Positions 26,480-35,282 of a stretch of DNA of 64,000 bases are shown here, piece by piece (positions within the stretch are counted from its first letter, which is position 1; every line of letters begins with the position of its first letter). A program made the translations under genes and the position numbers. This DNA comes from Methyloferula stellata AR4 (GTDB lineage: Bacteria > Pseudomonadota > Alphaproteobacteria > Rhizobiales > Beijerinckiaceae): positions 3,178,001-3,242,000 of the forward strand of contig NZ_ARWA01000001.1 in NCBI RefSeq assembly GCF_000385335.1, in the 5' to 3' direction. The notes below the pieces were generated by a model. The model had not been told where the DNA came from and ran no database searches. It saw only the letters and a list, made by a program, of their open reading frames with translations.

Positions 26480-27370
26480 GTGACACGCAGGACGGCCAAT
26501 GATTTTCATCCGGAGATTCTGAAGCTCTTCGATCTTCACGTTCATGGTTTCATCAGCCGCCGGCGATTTATCGACAGCGCCGCGAAATTCGTGGCCGGTG
26601 CCACGGCCGCTGCCGGCGTGCTCGAAGCCCTGAGCCCGCGCTTCGCTGAGGCCGAACAAATCGCCAAAGACGATGCGCGTATCAAAACGCGTTATCTGGA
26701 TTATCCGTCGCCGGATGGTTACGGCACCGTGCGCGGCTATCTCGCAGAGCCCGCGCAAACGGGAAAAAAGCTTCCGGTGGTTTTGGTCGTGCATGAGAAT
26801 CGCGGCTTGAACCCGCATATAGAGGATATCGCGCGGCGGCTCGCCGTCGATCAATTCATCGCTTTTGCGCCTGACGCGTTGACGCCGCTTGGCGGCTATC
26901 CCGGCGATGAAGACAAGGCCCGCGAGCTTTTTCCAAAGCTCGATCAGGCGAAGACGCATAATGATTTTCTCGCGGCTGCGAAATTCGCGAAAGAGCTGCC
27001 GGACAGTAACGGAAAAGTGGGCGTCGTCGGCTTCTGCTATGGCGGCGGCATCGCCAATTTCCTGGCAACGCGCGTTCCGGATCTCGCCGGCGCCGTGCCC
27101 TTCTACGGGGCTCAGCCGACAGCGGATGAAACCGCGAAAATCAAAGCCCCTCTGCTCATCCACTATGCCGGCGCCGACGACCGCATCAATGCAGGCTGGC
27201 CCGCCTATGAGGCAGCGTTAAAGGCGAACAATGTCAAATATGAAGCCTACATCTATCCGGGTGTTCAGCACGGCTTCAACAATGACACGACGCCTCGCTA
27301 CGACGAAGCCGCCGCGAAGCTCGCCTGGCAGCGCACCGTCGATTTCTTCAAGGCCAATCTCGTAAGCTGA
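26480..27370 (+). CDS. Tat-exported dienelactone hydrolase-family protein
   Basis: This 296-residue alpha/beta hydrolase has Cys186 in GFCYGGG at the nucleophile position, Asp233 or Asp234 in HYAGADDR, and His264 in QHGF. The acidic Glu106 in VHENRG is the residue that holds the cysteine in dienelactone hydrolases. The N-terminus has a twin-arginine-type segment SRRRFIDSAAKF, so the enzyme is probably periplasmic. The start is GTG with AAGGAG. Members hydrolyse cyclic lactones or esters, but many close to this type are uncharacterised exported proteins. It heads a run of four genes that all carry export signals. Confidence 0.9.
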   Translation: MTRRTANDFHPEILKLFDLHVHGFISRRRFIDSAAKFVAGATAAAGVLEALSPRFAEAEQIAKDDARIKTRYLDYPSPDGYGTVRGYLAEPAQTGKKLPVVLVVHENRGLNPHIEDIARRLAVDQFIAFAPDALTPLGGYPGDEDKARELFPKLDQAKTHNDFLAAAKFAKELPDSNGKVGVVGFCYGGGIANFLATRVPDLAGAVPFYGAQPTADETAKIKAPLLIHYAGADDRINAGWPAYEAALKANNVKYEAYIYPGVQHGFNNDTTPRYDEAAAKLAWQRTVDFFKANLVS

Positions 27371-27423
27371 CTTAATCGTCGTGCGCGGCGAAACCGCGCG
27401 TTCTGTAAAAAATGAGGGTGATG

Positions 27424-27936
27424 ATGAGTAAAATTCTGGCATGTGCAACTTTGGCTTTCCTACTCGCGTCGCCGTTGGCGAATGCGGCGGAGCCCGGCAA
27501 GGCTGGGGCTCCCGCGGCGGCCGACCCGCATTACACATATGCGCCCGACCCGCGCTATACCTACAAAACGCCGCGGCTGAACCGCGCCCAGTTGGACGCG
27601 CTTTTCGCCAAGCCCGAAAGCCTGCTTGTGCTTGACATCCGCCGTCCCGACGAGTTGACGGAGACCGGCGGCTTCCCAGCCTATCTCAGCATTCAAGTGA
27701 GCGACCTTGAAAAGAGCCTTGCCTATTTGCCGAAGGACCGGACGATCGTGGTGGTTTCGAACCGGGCCCATCGCGCTGGCGCTGCCGGAGACCTGCTGAC
27801 CAGTCATGACTTCAAGGTCGCGGGTGCGATCGGCGTGCTTGATTACGCGGAACAGGGCGGAACGATCACCAAGGTCCAGAAGCCGGCGCCGCAAGCAGCT
27901 GCGGCCACGCCTGCCCCCGCGGCTGAGAAGCGTTGA
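27424..27936 (+). CDS. Exported rhodanese-like protein lacking the catalytic cysteine
   Basis: The product has 170 residues, with a Sec signal peptide (MSKILACATLAFLLASPLANA). A linker rich in Pro and Tyr is followed by a rhodanese fold (about 52-135). It has LLVLDIRRPDE and, at the active-site loop, V-V-V-S112-N-R-A-H-R-A-G. Sulfurtransferases have Cys where Ser112 sits, so persulfide chemistry is unlikely. The C-terminus is an Ala/Pro tail. It begins about 50 bases after the hydrolase and ends just before the peroxiredoxin start. Possible roles are a binding or scaffold domain in the periplasm. The start is one of three clustered ATG codons. Confidence 0.8.
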   Translation: MSKILACATLAFLLASPLANAAEPGKAGAPAAADPHYTYAPDPRYTYKTPRLNRAQLDALFAKPESLLVLDIRRPDELTETGGFPAYLSIQVSDLEKSLAYLPKDRTIVVVSNRAHRAGAAGDLLTSHDFKVAGAIGVLDYAEQGGTITKVQKPAPQAAAATPAPAAEKR

Positions 27937-27947
27937 AGGGCCGAGCG

Positions 27948-28517
27948 ATGAAGCGCCTTGTCTCTGCAATTCTTATTGCGGGCCTTTGCACGACACCCGC
28001 TTTTGCGGGCTTGAAGCCGGGCGACCTTGCGCCCGACTTCACCGCGCAAGCGGCCGTCGGCGGCAAGGACTTCACCTTTTCCCTGGGAGAGGCTCTGAAA
28101 CGCGGACCCGTCGTCCTTTACTTCTATCCGAAATCATTCACGCGCGGCTGCACCATCGAGGCGCATGACTTCGCTGAAGCGGCGGAGAATTTCGCAGCCG
28201 CTGGAGCAACGCTGATCGGCATGTCGAAAGATACGATCGATACACAGCGTAAGTTCTCGACCGAGGAATGCCGCGACAAATTTCCGGTCGCAGCCGATCC
28301 GGATCTCTCCGTCATTCGTGCCTATGACGCGGTGAGAATCGCGCCAACTGCCTCGGGGGACATTGTCTCCGACCGGATCTCCTATGTGATCGCGCCTGAT
28401 GGCAAGGTGATCTATTCCTACACGGATTCCGCGCCGGACAAGCATATCGAAAACACGCTTGCGATCGTGCGTGAATGGCACGACCAGCATCCAAAGCAAT
28501 CCACCAATAGCCAATGA
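27948..28517 (+). CDS. Exported peroxiredoxin (BCP/AhpC-TSA family)
   Basis: The product has 189 residues. A signal peptide (residues 1-20, ending P-A-F-A) precedes a thioredoxin-fold peroxiredoxin domain. The peroxidatic Cys68 is in FYPKSFTRGCTIEA, where T-x-x-C is conserved; a second Cys108 lies in STEECRDKF. It reduces peroxides, here probably in the periplasm, which is unusual for BCP-type enzymes that mostly act in the cytosol. AAGGG seven bases upstream supports the ATG. It follows the rhodanese-like gene by 11 bases. Confidence 0.88.
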   Translation: MKRLVSAILIAGLCTTPAFAGLKPGDLAPDFTAQAAVGGKDFTFSLGEALKRGPVVLYFYPKSFTRGCTIEAHDFAEAAENFAAAGATLIGMSKDTIDTQRKFSTEECRDKFPVAADPDLSVIRAYDAVRIAPTASGDIVSDRISYVIAPDGKVIYSYTDSAPDKHIENTLAIVREWHDQHPKQSTNSQ

Positions 28518-28524
28518 GGGCGTG

Positions 28525-29028
28525 ATGAGCACTTTGCAATTGTTCCGCGTTAAATTGATCTCTGCCGTTAGTCTTACATGTGCGCTCGCCATTCCCGCGA
28601 ACGCGCAGCTTCTTAGTCAAAAGAGCCTGTCGGCCACGCTCGCTTTGACGATCGCTCAGACCGCTTATGATGCCTGCACGAAGCAGGGCTATCATGTATC
28701 CGTGCATGTTGTTGGCCGCGACGGCGAGACCCTCATCGCCATACGCGGCGATGGCGCGTCGCCCCATACGTTTGAAAATAGCGAGCGCAAAGCCTATACG
28801 GCGCGCACATTCAAGAAACCGTCCGGCGAATTCGCCCAGCAGTTGAAGGACAATCCGACGCTGAGTTCGGTTCATCTCGCCAATGTCATCGCCGCGCAAG
28901 GCGCTTTGCCGATCAAGGTCGGCGACGATGTGATCGGTGCCGTTGGTGTTTCTGGCGCACCGGGTGGCGACAAGGACGAAGCTTGCTCAAAGGCCGGCAT
29001 CGATAAAGTGGCAGCCGAACTCAGCTGA
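28525..29028 (+). CDS. Exported GlcG/HbpS-family protein (heme or corrinoid binding type)
   Basis: The product has 167 residues. A signal peptide ending A-N-A-Q (about residue 26) is followed by the GlcG/HbpS fold (about 27-165) with VVGRDGETLIAIRGDGASPH, RKAYTARTF and GALPIKVGDDVIGAVGVSG. The HbpS member of this family binds heme in the extracellular space; other members are of unknown function. It starts seven bases after the peroxiredoxin stop and is the last gene of the exported set. With the adjacent cytochromes, a role in heme or redox sensing is a reasonable but unproven idea. Confidence 0.85.
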   Translation: MSTLQLFRVKLISAVSLTCALAIPANAQLLSQKSLSATLALTIAQTAYDACTKQGYHVSVHVVGRDGETLIAIRGDGASPHTFENSERKAYTARTFKKPSGEFAQQLKDNPTLSSVHLANVIAAQGALPIKVGDDVIGAVGVSGAPGGDKDEACSKAGIDKVAAELS

Positions 29029-29037
29029 CCATTCGTA

Positions 29038-29240
29038 GTTCGCGCGCTTGCTACACGCAAAGCAGCGGATGCAGGCGGCGCAACGCTCACCAAACTCATT
29101 GCCGAATTCAAGCAAAGGGCGACTTGGTCGCTCTTACATGGGTTGCGTTCGACGGTGAGAAGATCACATCGCGGCAAGCCAAATCACGGCGTCATAACAA
29201 GGAAGGTCGGTTCGTCATTTCCCCTGCACCGCTGAAGTGA
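29038..29240 (+). pseudogene. Possible degraded coding remnant
   Basis: Reading from 29038 gives VRALATRKAADAGGATL and onward. A one- or two-base shift near 29112 continues as AKGDLVALTWVAFDG and ends at a stop at 29240. The codon composition looks coding in both pieces, but neither has a start site or a recognisable family. I report it only as a possible relic. Confidence 0.2.
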
Positions 29241-29486
29241 AAAGCTGTTTGCCGAGCTCCGCGCGGGGCAAACGGCGTCGAGCGAGCATGGCAGCGCGCC
29301 CGGGCACAGTTTGAAATCGGTTCAAACGATTTGGACAGGTACCTTTGCCGTGACGAGCGGCTTGTTCAACGATTCGTAAACTCGCAAGCGCGAACGACTC
29401 AGAAACGAAAACTGCAACGGATTTGCGAAGGGCCTAAAAGCTGGTTCTTTTAGGTATATTAAAGACACCTAAGTCTTTGATTTTAT
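29241..29486. other. Intergenic stretch without a recognised gene
   Basis: No reading frame here looks real. An AT-rich hairpin AAAGAC-ACCTAA-GTCTTT at 29461-29478 lies just beyond the 3' end of the tRNA and may help end its transcript; there is no T-run, so this is weak. Confidence 0.5.
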
Positions 29487-29562
29487 TGGTGAGCGCGTCG
29501 GGATTCGAACCCGAGACCCTCTGATTAAAAGTCAGATGCTCTACCAGCTGAGCTACGCGCTC
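29487..29562 (-). tRNA. tRNA-Lys (anticodon UUU)
   Basis: The complement folds as a complete cloverleaf. The acceptor stem is GAGCGCG/CGCGCTC, the D-arm is AGCTCAGCTGGTAGAGC, and the anticodon loop CTTTTAA has TTT in the middle. The T-arm is GGGTTCGAATCCC, the discriminator is A and CCA is encoded. The length including CCA is 76 bases. No integrase or attachment-site repeat was seen beside it. Confidence 0.96.
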
Positions 29563-29644
29563 TTGGAGGGATGCGCCTGAGTAGCCGCAACGGGTGCAGG
29601 GGTCAATAGAACGCCGCTTCTGCGTCAAAACGCGACGCCGCAAT

Positions 29645-29857
29645 CTAATAGAAGTGCGCGACGATCAAGATCACCGCGAAAACAAGCGTCGTCAGCACTG
29701 TCGTCCAGAACGCCTTGATCCAGAGTTTCGGTGCGACCGGCGCGCCGGGGTCCGTGCCCGGAACCAAATCGCCCGCTTCATGCTGCGAGCGCACGCCGAA
29801 GGGTAGAACCGCGAAAAGGACGGTGAACCAGGTCGTGAAGAAGATCGCGATCGCCAT
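29645..29857 (-). CDS. DUF1467-family small membrane protein
   Basis: This is a protein of 70 residues (76 if an ATG 18 bases upstream is used). It has two membrane helices (about 1-20 and 47-68) around the conserved loop VLPFGVRSQHEAGDLVPGTDPGAP. The loop motif P-F-G-V-R and the P-G-T-D-P-G-A-P turn are typical of DUF1467, a family widespread in alphaproteobacteria and of unknown function. The tRNA-Lys gene lies about 80 bases downstream on the same strand. Confidence 0.85.
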   Translation of the reverse strand: MAIAIFFTTWFTVLFAVLPFGVRSQHEAGDLVPGTDPGAPVAPKLWIKAFWTTVLTTLVFAVILIVAHFY

Positions 29858-29875
29858 AGGTGTGGAGAAAGGCAA

Positions 29876-30282
29876 TTCGGGCCTCCGTCAGGTTTTCGGG
29901 GTCACGCCACCCCATAGAGCAGGACGAGCAAAAGTGAAGCGGCTTTGCGAACGCAATCAAGTTTACGCAGATTGCGCAAGCTTATCAGCGCTATCGCGCT
30001 CTGAGTCCTTAGAATCCACCATGTTCGTGATCTAAGCCAAGCTTGAGTGGGAGCTTAACGGTCAAAAGCTTTACCCCCGGCGGCCGCGCGGCGCAAAACA
30101 GCTTATTCCAACGGGCCCGACGGCCCGATCTGTGACCTTGAGGTCACGGCAGGCCGCAAAGTGATTCTCTTGAGCCCTTCGTGAGCTGTACCGCGTTGCC
30201 AAGCAAGGCCGCTCGCTGGAGAATAAATACAGCGGCGGGGCAATCCGCCGATTCTCATTTTTCTATATAAAGAGAGCTGAAG
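29876..30282. other. Intergenic region with no supported gene
   Basis: About 400 bases lie between divergent genes. Open frames here are short and lack family features or ribosome sites. A TATATAAA stretch at about 30265-30272 is only ten bases before the transpeptidase ATG, too close for an ordinary promoter unless the message is almost leaderless. AGAGAGC at about 30272-30278 may be its ribosome site. Confidence 0.5.
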
Positions 30283-30906
30283 ATGCGTCGTCACTTTTTG
30301 ACATTCGCGGTCGCCATTTTGGCGTTCAGTGCCATTAGCGGATCCGCGTTCGCCCGAACGCATGCTGCCGCCGCTCCGGCCAGCGCCGCGCCGGTCGATA
30401 CCTGCAACCTCCTGTGCCGGCTTTTCGGCGGCCCGGCGGCCAGCTCGGGCCAACCCGGCGGTGTGGCCCCGCCGCGCGAGATGGTCGCCTATAGCGGACC
30501 CTACGCACCCGGCACGATCATCATTTCGACACAAGAGCGCCGGCTTTATTATATTCTTCCCGGCAATCAGGCGGTTCGCTATGGCGTTGGCGTCGGCCGT
30601 CAGGGCTTCGAATGGTCCGGCGTCCGGACCGTCACGGCGAAGCGCGAATGGCCGGATTGGACGCCGCCGTCGCAAATGCTGCGCCGCCGCCCCGACCTGC
30701 CCCGCCATATGGCTGGCGGCCCGGAAAATCCGCTCGGCTCGCGCGCCATGTATCTCGGCGGCACGCTCTATCGCATCCATGGCTCGAACGAGCCGGGCAC
30801 GATCGGCACCGCGGTCTCGTCCGGCTGCATTCGCATGACCAATGAAGACGTCCAGGATCTCTATAACCGGGTCCGGGTCGGCACGCGCGTCATCGTGCAG
30901 CGCTAG
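30283..30906 (+). CDS. L,D-transpeptidase (YkuD family)
   Basis: The product has 207 residues. The signal peptide ends S-A-F-A (about residue 24). A linker is followed by the YkuD catalytic domain (about 76-207), beginning GTIIISTQERRLYYILPG. The active-site motif runs from His166 (YRIHGSNEPG) to Cys182 in VSSGCIRMTNED, the canonical H-x(15)-S-x-G-C-x-R layout. It cross-links peptidoglycan (3-3 links) or attaches outer-membrane proteins to it, in the periplasm. It appears to be a single-gene unit, followed by two hairpins. Confidence 0.93.
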   Translation: MRRHFLTFAVAILAFSAISGSAFARTHAAAAPASAAPVDTCNLLCRLFGGPAASSGQPGGVAPPREMVAYSGPYAPGTIIISTQERRLYYILPGNQAVRYGVGVGRQGFEWSGVRTVTAKREWPDWTPPSQMLRRRPDLPRHMAGGPENPLGSRAMYLGGTLYRIHGSNEPGTIGTAVSSGCIRMTNEDVQDLYNRVRVGTRVIVQR

Positions 30907-30917
30907 CCTCCGCTCAG

Positions 30918-30944
30918 GCTCCCGCGTAGCCACTACGCGGGAGC
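30918..30944. repeat. Perfect 12-base-pair hairpin after the transpeptidase gene
   Basis: The arms GCTCCCGCGTAG and CTACGCGGGAGC pair perfectly around a three-base loop. There is no T-run, so it is more likely a stabilising or factor-assisted 3' end than a classic terminator. Confidence 0.7.
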
Positions 30945-31050
30945 TAAGATCGTACGGACGGCCATCGCCGAGAGCGCGCTTGCATTCGACACGAACGCGT
31001 GAGGTCTCGCTCGCAAGCGCAACCTTCCAGACAAAGACTCGTTTCATGCG

Positions 31051-31076
31051 AAAGGGCCGGATCGACCGGCCCTTTT
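31051..31076 (+). terminator. Rho-independent terminator-like hairpin
   Basis: AAAGGGCCGG and CCGGCCCTTTT pair around ATCGA. The stem is flanked by A and T runs, so it can act in both directions. It lies between the transpeptidase gene and the minus-strand DUF971 gene. Confidence 0.75.
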
Positions 31077-31206
31077 GCGTGTCTGCTCATGGCGCCGTTT
31101 CAAATCACCTTGAGGCGCTATGTGGCTTGATTCAACAACGAGAGTGAAGCCAACCGTGGTTCGGCGCTTCATCCAAAAAGATGATCGACTTTTCGTTTCC
31201 GCTGCA

Positions 31207-31587
31207 TCAACGTTGGCCAGGCTTATCCCGGCTCAAGCCTTTGGCTGCGAGTTCGTCCAGATAGAAGGCCCATTTCTGGTCATGCTGCGTCCCGAGCTCA
31301 TAGAGATAATCCCAAGTGAAAATCCCTGTCGAATGCAGGTCGTCGAAGGTCAGGCGCACGGCATAGGTGCCGACCGGTTCGACACCGATGACCGTGATAT
31401 TTTCCTTGCCGCCGACGGTGACGCGCTCGACCTCGGAATGCCCCTGCACTTCCGCGCTGGGACTCATGACGCGCAAATATTCGGCCGTCAGATCGAAAGC
31501 CGATCCGCTCTCGAAATTCACGTGCAAAAGCCGGCCGCTGTCCTTGAGACGCAATTCGCTCGGCCATTGACCCGTAGAGACACTCAT
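31207..31587 (-). CDS. DUF971-domain protein
   Basis: The product is 126 residues. It has the DUF971 (gamma-butyrobetaine hydroxylase N-terminal-like) pattern, with PSELRLKDSGRLLHVNFESG near the start, AEYLRVMSPSAEVQGH, and the ending TFDDLHSTGIFTWDYLYELG. Proteins of this family are frequently encoded beside Mrp or molybdenum-cofactor genes. Here moaA is divergent, only 56 bases away, and mrp is about 4.3 kb further. A role in Fe-S or cofactor assembly is suspected for the family but not proven. Confidence 0.88.
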   Translation of the reverse strand: MSVSTGQWPSELRLKDSGRLLHVNFESGSAFDLTAEYLRVMSPSAEVQGHSEVERVTVGGKENITVIGVEPVGTYAVRLTFDDLHSTGIFTWDYLYELGTQHDQKWAFYLDELAAKGLSRDKPGQR

Positions 31588-31643
31588 CCAACCTTCTCCC
31601 CTAAACCTTACGGAAACCCGTTTTCCCTCTTATATGTAGCGGC

Positions 31644-32696
31644 ATGAACCCCTTCTTCGCCACTGTTTTGCGCAACGCACCCGGTCACAAGCCGGATCAA
31701 GCGCCCTTGGTCGATCCGTTCGGACGGGCGATCAGCTACGTTCGCGTCTCGGTAACGGACCGCTGCGATTTCCGCTGCGTCTATTGCATGAGCGAAGACA
31801 TGAATTTCCTGCCCAAGGCCGATCTTTTGACCCTGGAGGAGCTCGACCGGCTCTGCTCGGCCTTTGTCGCCCGCGGCACCAAGAAGCTGCGCATCACCGG
31901 CGGCGAGCCGCTCGTCCGCCGCAATATCATGAGCCTGTTTCGTTCGCTCGCACGACATCTCGACAGCGGCGCCCTTTCCGAATTGACCGTGACGACAAAT
32001 GGCTCGCAATTGGCGCGCCACGCCAAGGATCTCGCCGCCTGCGGCGTGCGCCGGATCAACGTATCGCTGGATACCCTCAATGCGGATACGTTTCGCGCGG
32101 TGACGCGCTGGGGCGATCTCAACCAGGTGCTCGCCGGTATCGATGCGGCGCAAGCTGCGGGCCTCGCGGTCAAGATCAATATGGTGGCGCTCAAGGGCAC
32201 CAACGACACCGAGATCCTGCCGATGCTGCGCTGGGCGCATTCCCGTGGCATGGATCTCACTTTGATCGAGGTGATGCCGCTCGGCGACGTTCACGCCGAA
32301 CGCGTCAACCAATATCTGCCGCTGACCGAAGTCGAAGCCGCGCTGGGGCAAGAGCTCACCTTGCGCCCGCTTGCCTATTCGACCGGCGGCCCTGCCCGCT
32401 ATATGGAAGTCACTGAGACCGGCGGCCGTCTTGGCTTGATCACGCCGCTCACGCATAATTTCTGCGAAAGCTGCAATCGCGTGCGGGTCACCTGCACCGG
32501 CACGCTTTACATGTGCCTCGGCCAGGAAGATGCCGCCGATCTGCGCGCGCCCTTGCGCGCTTCATCTACGGACGAGCTTCTGCAACAAGCGATCATCGAG
32601 GCCATCGCACGCAAGCCTAAGGGTCATGATTTCATCATCGATCGCGAGCATCAGACGCCGGCCGTGTCGCGCCACATGAGCGTGACGGGCGGATAA
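31644..32696 (+). CDS. moaA: GTP 3',8-cyclase MoaA (molybdenum cofactor biosynthesis)
   Basis: This 350-residue radical-SAM enzyme has the N-terminal cluster site C41-x3-C45-x2-C48 in [13 protein letters not shown]-terminal second 4Fe-4S site is in [15 protein letters not shown]. The C-terminal tail ends in Gly-Gly, which MoaA needs for catalysis. It converts GTP to 3',8-cyclo-dihydro-GTP, the first step of molybdopterin synthesis. No other moa or moe gene is nearby. It ends at a bidirectional terminator. Confidence 0.96.
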   Translation: MNPFFATVLRNAPGHKPDQAPLVDPFGRAISYVRVSVTDRCDFRCVYCMSEDMNFLPKADLLTLEELDRLCSAFVARGTKKLRITGGEPLVRRNIMSLFRSLARHLDSGALSELTVTTNGSQLARHAKDLAACGVRRINVSLDTLNADTFRAVTRWGDLNQVLAGIDAAQAAGLAVKINMVALKGTNDTEILPMLRWAHSRGMDLTLIEVMPLGDVHAERVNQYLPLTEVEAALGQELTLRPLAYSTGGPARYMEVTETGGRLGLITPLTHNFCESCNRVRVTCTGTLYMCLGQEDAADLRAPLRASSTDELLQQAIIEAIARKPKGHDFIIDREHQTPAVSRHMSVTGG

Positions 32697-32844
32697 AGCC
32701 TTTGGCGCCGTCATGCGCGGACAGGATTTGACCGGGACCACCTCCGCTAATGGTAGAAATTTGCGGGCTGCGTCCTCTCCGTACTGGGCGAACTGCGAAC
32801 GCCAATACAACTGAAATTACGCCGTAATTTCCAATCCTCCGAGA

Positions 32845-32875
32845 TAAAAAAAGCGCCCGGGAGGGCGCTTTTTTC
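32845..32875. terminator. Bidirectional terminator between moaA and the phospholipase gene
   Basis: A run of A residues, the stem AGCGCCC-GGGA-GGGCGCT, and a T-run form a symmetrical intrinsic terminator that serves both convergent genes. Confidence 0.9.
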
Positions 32876-32897
32876 ACCACACGGCTTGTGCGGTTTT

Positions 32898-35273
32898 TTA
32901 GAACTCGTCGGCCATGCCCATGCCGGGATCGCTGACGGTATGACGGCCGGTTTCCACGCGTCCGGCCAGGCGGCGAGCGAAGCCTGCATCGGTATCGGCA
33001 TTGACGAGGAAGTCATACCAGGAACCAGTGCTGGCCAAATCCCAGTACAACTCCATTTGCCGACGGGCAGGCACCGCGATTTTCCACGAGGTGCTATGCT
33101 CGGAGCCGAAAATGGATCCGGGGACGAATCCGGGAACGTGACCGAAACCTGGGAAGAAGCCGACCAGCAAGGGCGCGAAGGCAGAAATTGTACTCGTGAC
33201 ACCGGTCAGAGGGCCATAGATTTTGTTGGACCTCACGGTGAAACGCACAGTGCCGCCGCCGTCGTTACGCAGTTGCAGATGCAAGCCGCCGCCGAGGACA
33301 TTACAACCGACGCTAATCTCCGGCTTGGGTGAGAGGCCCGTCGTCAACGGCTTTGTCCCACCTGTGAAGGTCCGGTTGAAGCCGTTCGGCCCGAGCACCC
33401 ACAAGTCGTAAAGGCCATCCGCCGAGACGCTCCACTGGTCGTTCAGCGACTTGCCAGCTTCGACACCGTAGCGCCGCGGCAGGCTCGTGAGGCTCAGCTT
33501 GTCATAGACGTGAAACACCGCGCCGACCGAACCGGTGTTGGCGAATTGCAGCGTGACGGCGCCTTTGACGGCATCGACATATGCGCTCGTGTCCAGCCTG
33601 TAAGGCAAGGCACGCGAGGGACGGAAGCCAATCGCCTGCAGTGGCATCGGGCCATTGGGCGACACGGGAATCGCCGGTAACGCCGACTGCGCGGCAACCA
33701 ACGCTTTCGCAGCACTCTGGGTCGTGCTGCCTGCGAGCACCGGTAACGGCTCGTTGTTGGGGGCAGCGAAGTTGAAGGCGCTGGTGAGGTCACCACAGAT
33801 TGCTCGGCGATACGCGGTGATCTGTCGCTCGATTACGCCAAAGCGCCTCTCGAGGAACATCAGCGTTGACGTGTGATCGAACACCTGGGAATTGACCCAG
33901 CCGCCGCGGCTCCAGGGCGAGATCACCCACATCGGCACGCGCGGGCCGGGGCCATAGGGCCTACCGTCCTTGGCGGGCTGCGCAGAGGTGGCGGGTGTGT
34001 AGTTATGATATTCGAAGGCCATCTGCGCGTCGGTCAGCGTGTACTTGCCAGCCAGCGTGCCATCGGGATTACGCGCCGGCGCCGACGGCGGTGGCAGGTG
34101 ATCAAAGAAGCCGTCGTTCTCATCGAAGTTCACGAGCAGCACCGTTTTGCTGAACACTTCTGGATTCGCGGTCAGTGCATCGAGCACGGCCTGCACGTAC
34201 CAGCCGCCGCTCGCCGGGTTCGACACTCCCGGATGCTCGCTGTACGTCGACGGTGGGATGATCCACGACACTTCGGGCAGGTTGCCGCTCTGGATGTCAG
34301 CGATGAAGGTGGACAGTAAGCCATCCGGCATTGTGTTCGCAAAGCCGGGGGCGAGCGGATTAAACTGGGCATCGGACGGTTGGTAGACTGGCAGTTGCGG
34401 CACGCTTGGATTGTTGTACTGGGAGAGGCTCTCACTTCCCAAATACCACGGCCGGCGCGCGTCCGGCATGCTCGCGATCGCCTCCCGCCAGTGCTGGAAG
34501 CTCATCATCTCATTGCAGCCGTAGTTGTCGTACAGGCTCTGGTACACTTTCCACTTCACGCCGGCCGCTGCCAGACGGTCCGCATAGGTGGTCCACGGCC
34601 ATCCCGCGGTGCCTTGAGACGGAACGCCGACGTCGTTACCGTCGTTGTATTGATTATTCAGCACGGCCACATTCACTTGCGCGCCGTTGACCGGGCTGAT
34701 GCCGCTTGAGCCATTCGTGCCGGTCCAGTAGTATAAACGGTTCGCAATGGTACCAGTATGCATCGAGCAATGATAGTGATCACACAGCGTGAACGCCTCA
34801 GCCAGCGCGCGCTGGAACGGCACTTCCGCGTTCTCGTAATAGCCCATCGACAGTTTCGTTTTTGCAACTGGCCACTGGTTCATGCGGCCGAGTGACCACG
34901 CAGCCTGGGCGTCCGACCACGTATGCGGCGTGCCCCCGGCATTGATCGCGTTGCCCTTGTTCTCGTCGAGGTGATACGGCGTATAGACTTGGTTGTCCGA
35001 ATAGGTCTGGTAGAAGATATTATCGACGTTCTGCGCTGGAATCGCAAAGCGATCACCGTAACCACGTACACCCTTGTATGTGGCGAAATATGAGTCGAAC
35101 GAGCGGTTTTCCATCATGAGCAGCACGACGTGCTTGACGTCCTTGATGGTGCCGGCCTCGTGGAATGCCGGGATAGCCAATGCGCGGCGAATGCTTTCCG
35201 GGAAGCCCGCCAGCGCGGCTGCTGAGAGGCCGGAGGTCGCGGCTCCGGTTAGAAAATGGCGGCGTGTAGTCAT
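32898..35273 (-). CDS. Phosphocholine-type phospholipase C (Tat-exported)
   Basis: This protein of about 791 residues has a twin-arginine signal TTRRHFLTGAATSGLSAAA. The bacterial phospholipase C domain has the conserved HVVLLMMENRSFDSYF (residues 48-63), and HCTxH-type metal residues appear around TLCDHYHCSMHTG. Two C-terminal beta domains (about 580-780) are as in Pseudomonas PlcH/PlcN and Burkholderia homologues. It hydrolyses phosphatidylcholine or sphingomyelin outside the cytoplasm. An alternative ATG at 35282 has AAAGG only three bases upstream. It is a lone gene with an AT-rich upstream region, so lateral gain is possible. Confidence 0.93.
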   Translation of the reverse strand: MTTRRHFLTGAATSGLSAAALAGFPESIRRALAIPAFHEAGTIKDVKHVVLLMMENRSFDSYFATYKGVRGYGDRFAIPAQNVDNIFYQTYSDNQVYTPYHLDENKGNAINAGGTPHTWSDAQAAWSLGRMNQWPVAKTKLSMGYYENAEVPFQRALAEAFTLCDHYHCSMHTGTIANRLYYWTGTNGSSGISPVNGAQVNVAVLNNQYNDGNDVGVPSQGTAGWPWTTYADRLAAAGVKWKVYQSLYDNYGCNEMMSFQHWREAIASMPDARRPWYLGSESLSQYNNPSVPQLPVYQPSDAQFNPLAPGFANTMPDGLLSTFIADIQSGNLPEVSWIIPPSTYSEHPGVSNPASGGWYVQAVLDALTANPEVFSKTVLLVNFDENDGFFDHLPPPSAPARNPDGTLAGKYTLTDAQMAFEYHNYTPATSAQPAKDGRPYGPGPRVPMWVISPWSRGGWVNSQVFDHTSTLMFLERRFGVIERQITAYRRAICGDLTSAFNFAAPNNEPLPVLAGSTTQSAAKALVAAQSALPAIPVSPNGPMPLQAIGFRPSRALPYRLDTSAYVDAVKGAVTLQFANTGSVGAVFHVYDKLSLTSLPRRYGVEAGKSLNDQWSVSADGLYDLWVLGPNGFNRTFTGGTKPLTTGLSPKPEISVGCNVLGGGLHLQLRNDGGGTVRFTVRSNKIYGPLTGVTSTISAFAPLLVGFFPGFGHVPGFVPGSIFGSEHSTSWKIAVPARRQMELYWDLASTGSWYDFLVNADTDAGFARRLAGRVETGRHTVSDPGMGMADEF

Positions 35274-35282
35274 AACAAACAT

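Noticed and set aside
29487-29562. tRNA-Lys as an integration site of a mobile element
   Set aside because: No integrase, no repeated 3' tRNA end and no element genes were seen nearby.
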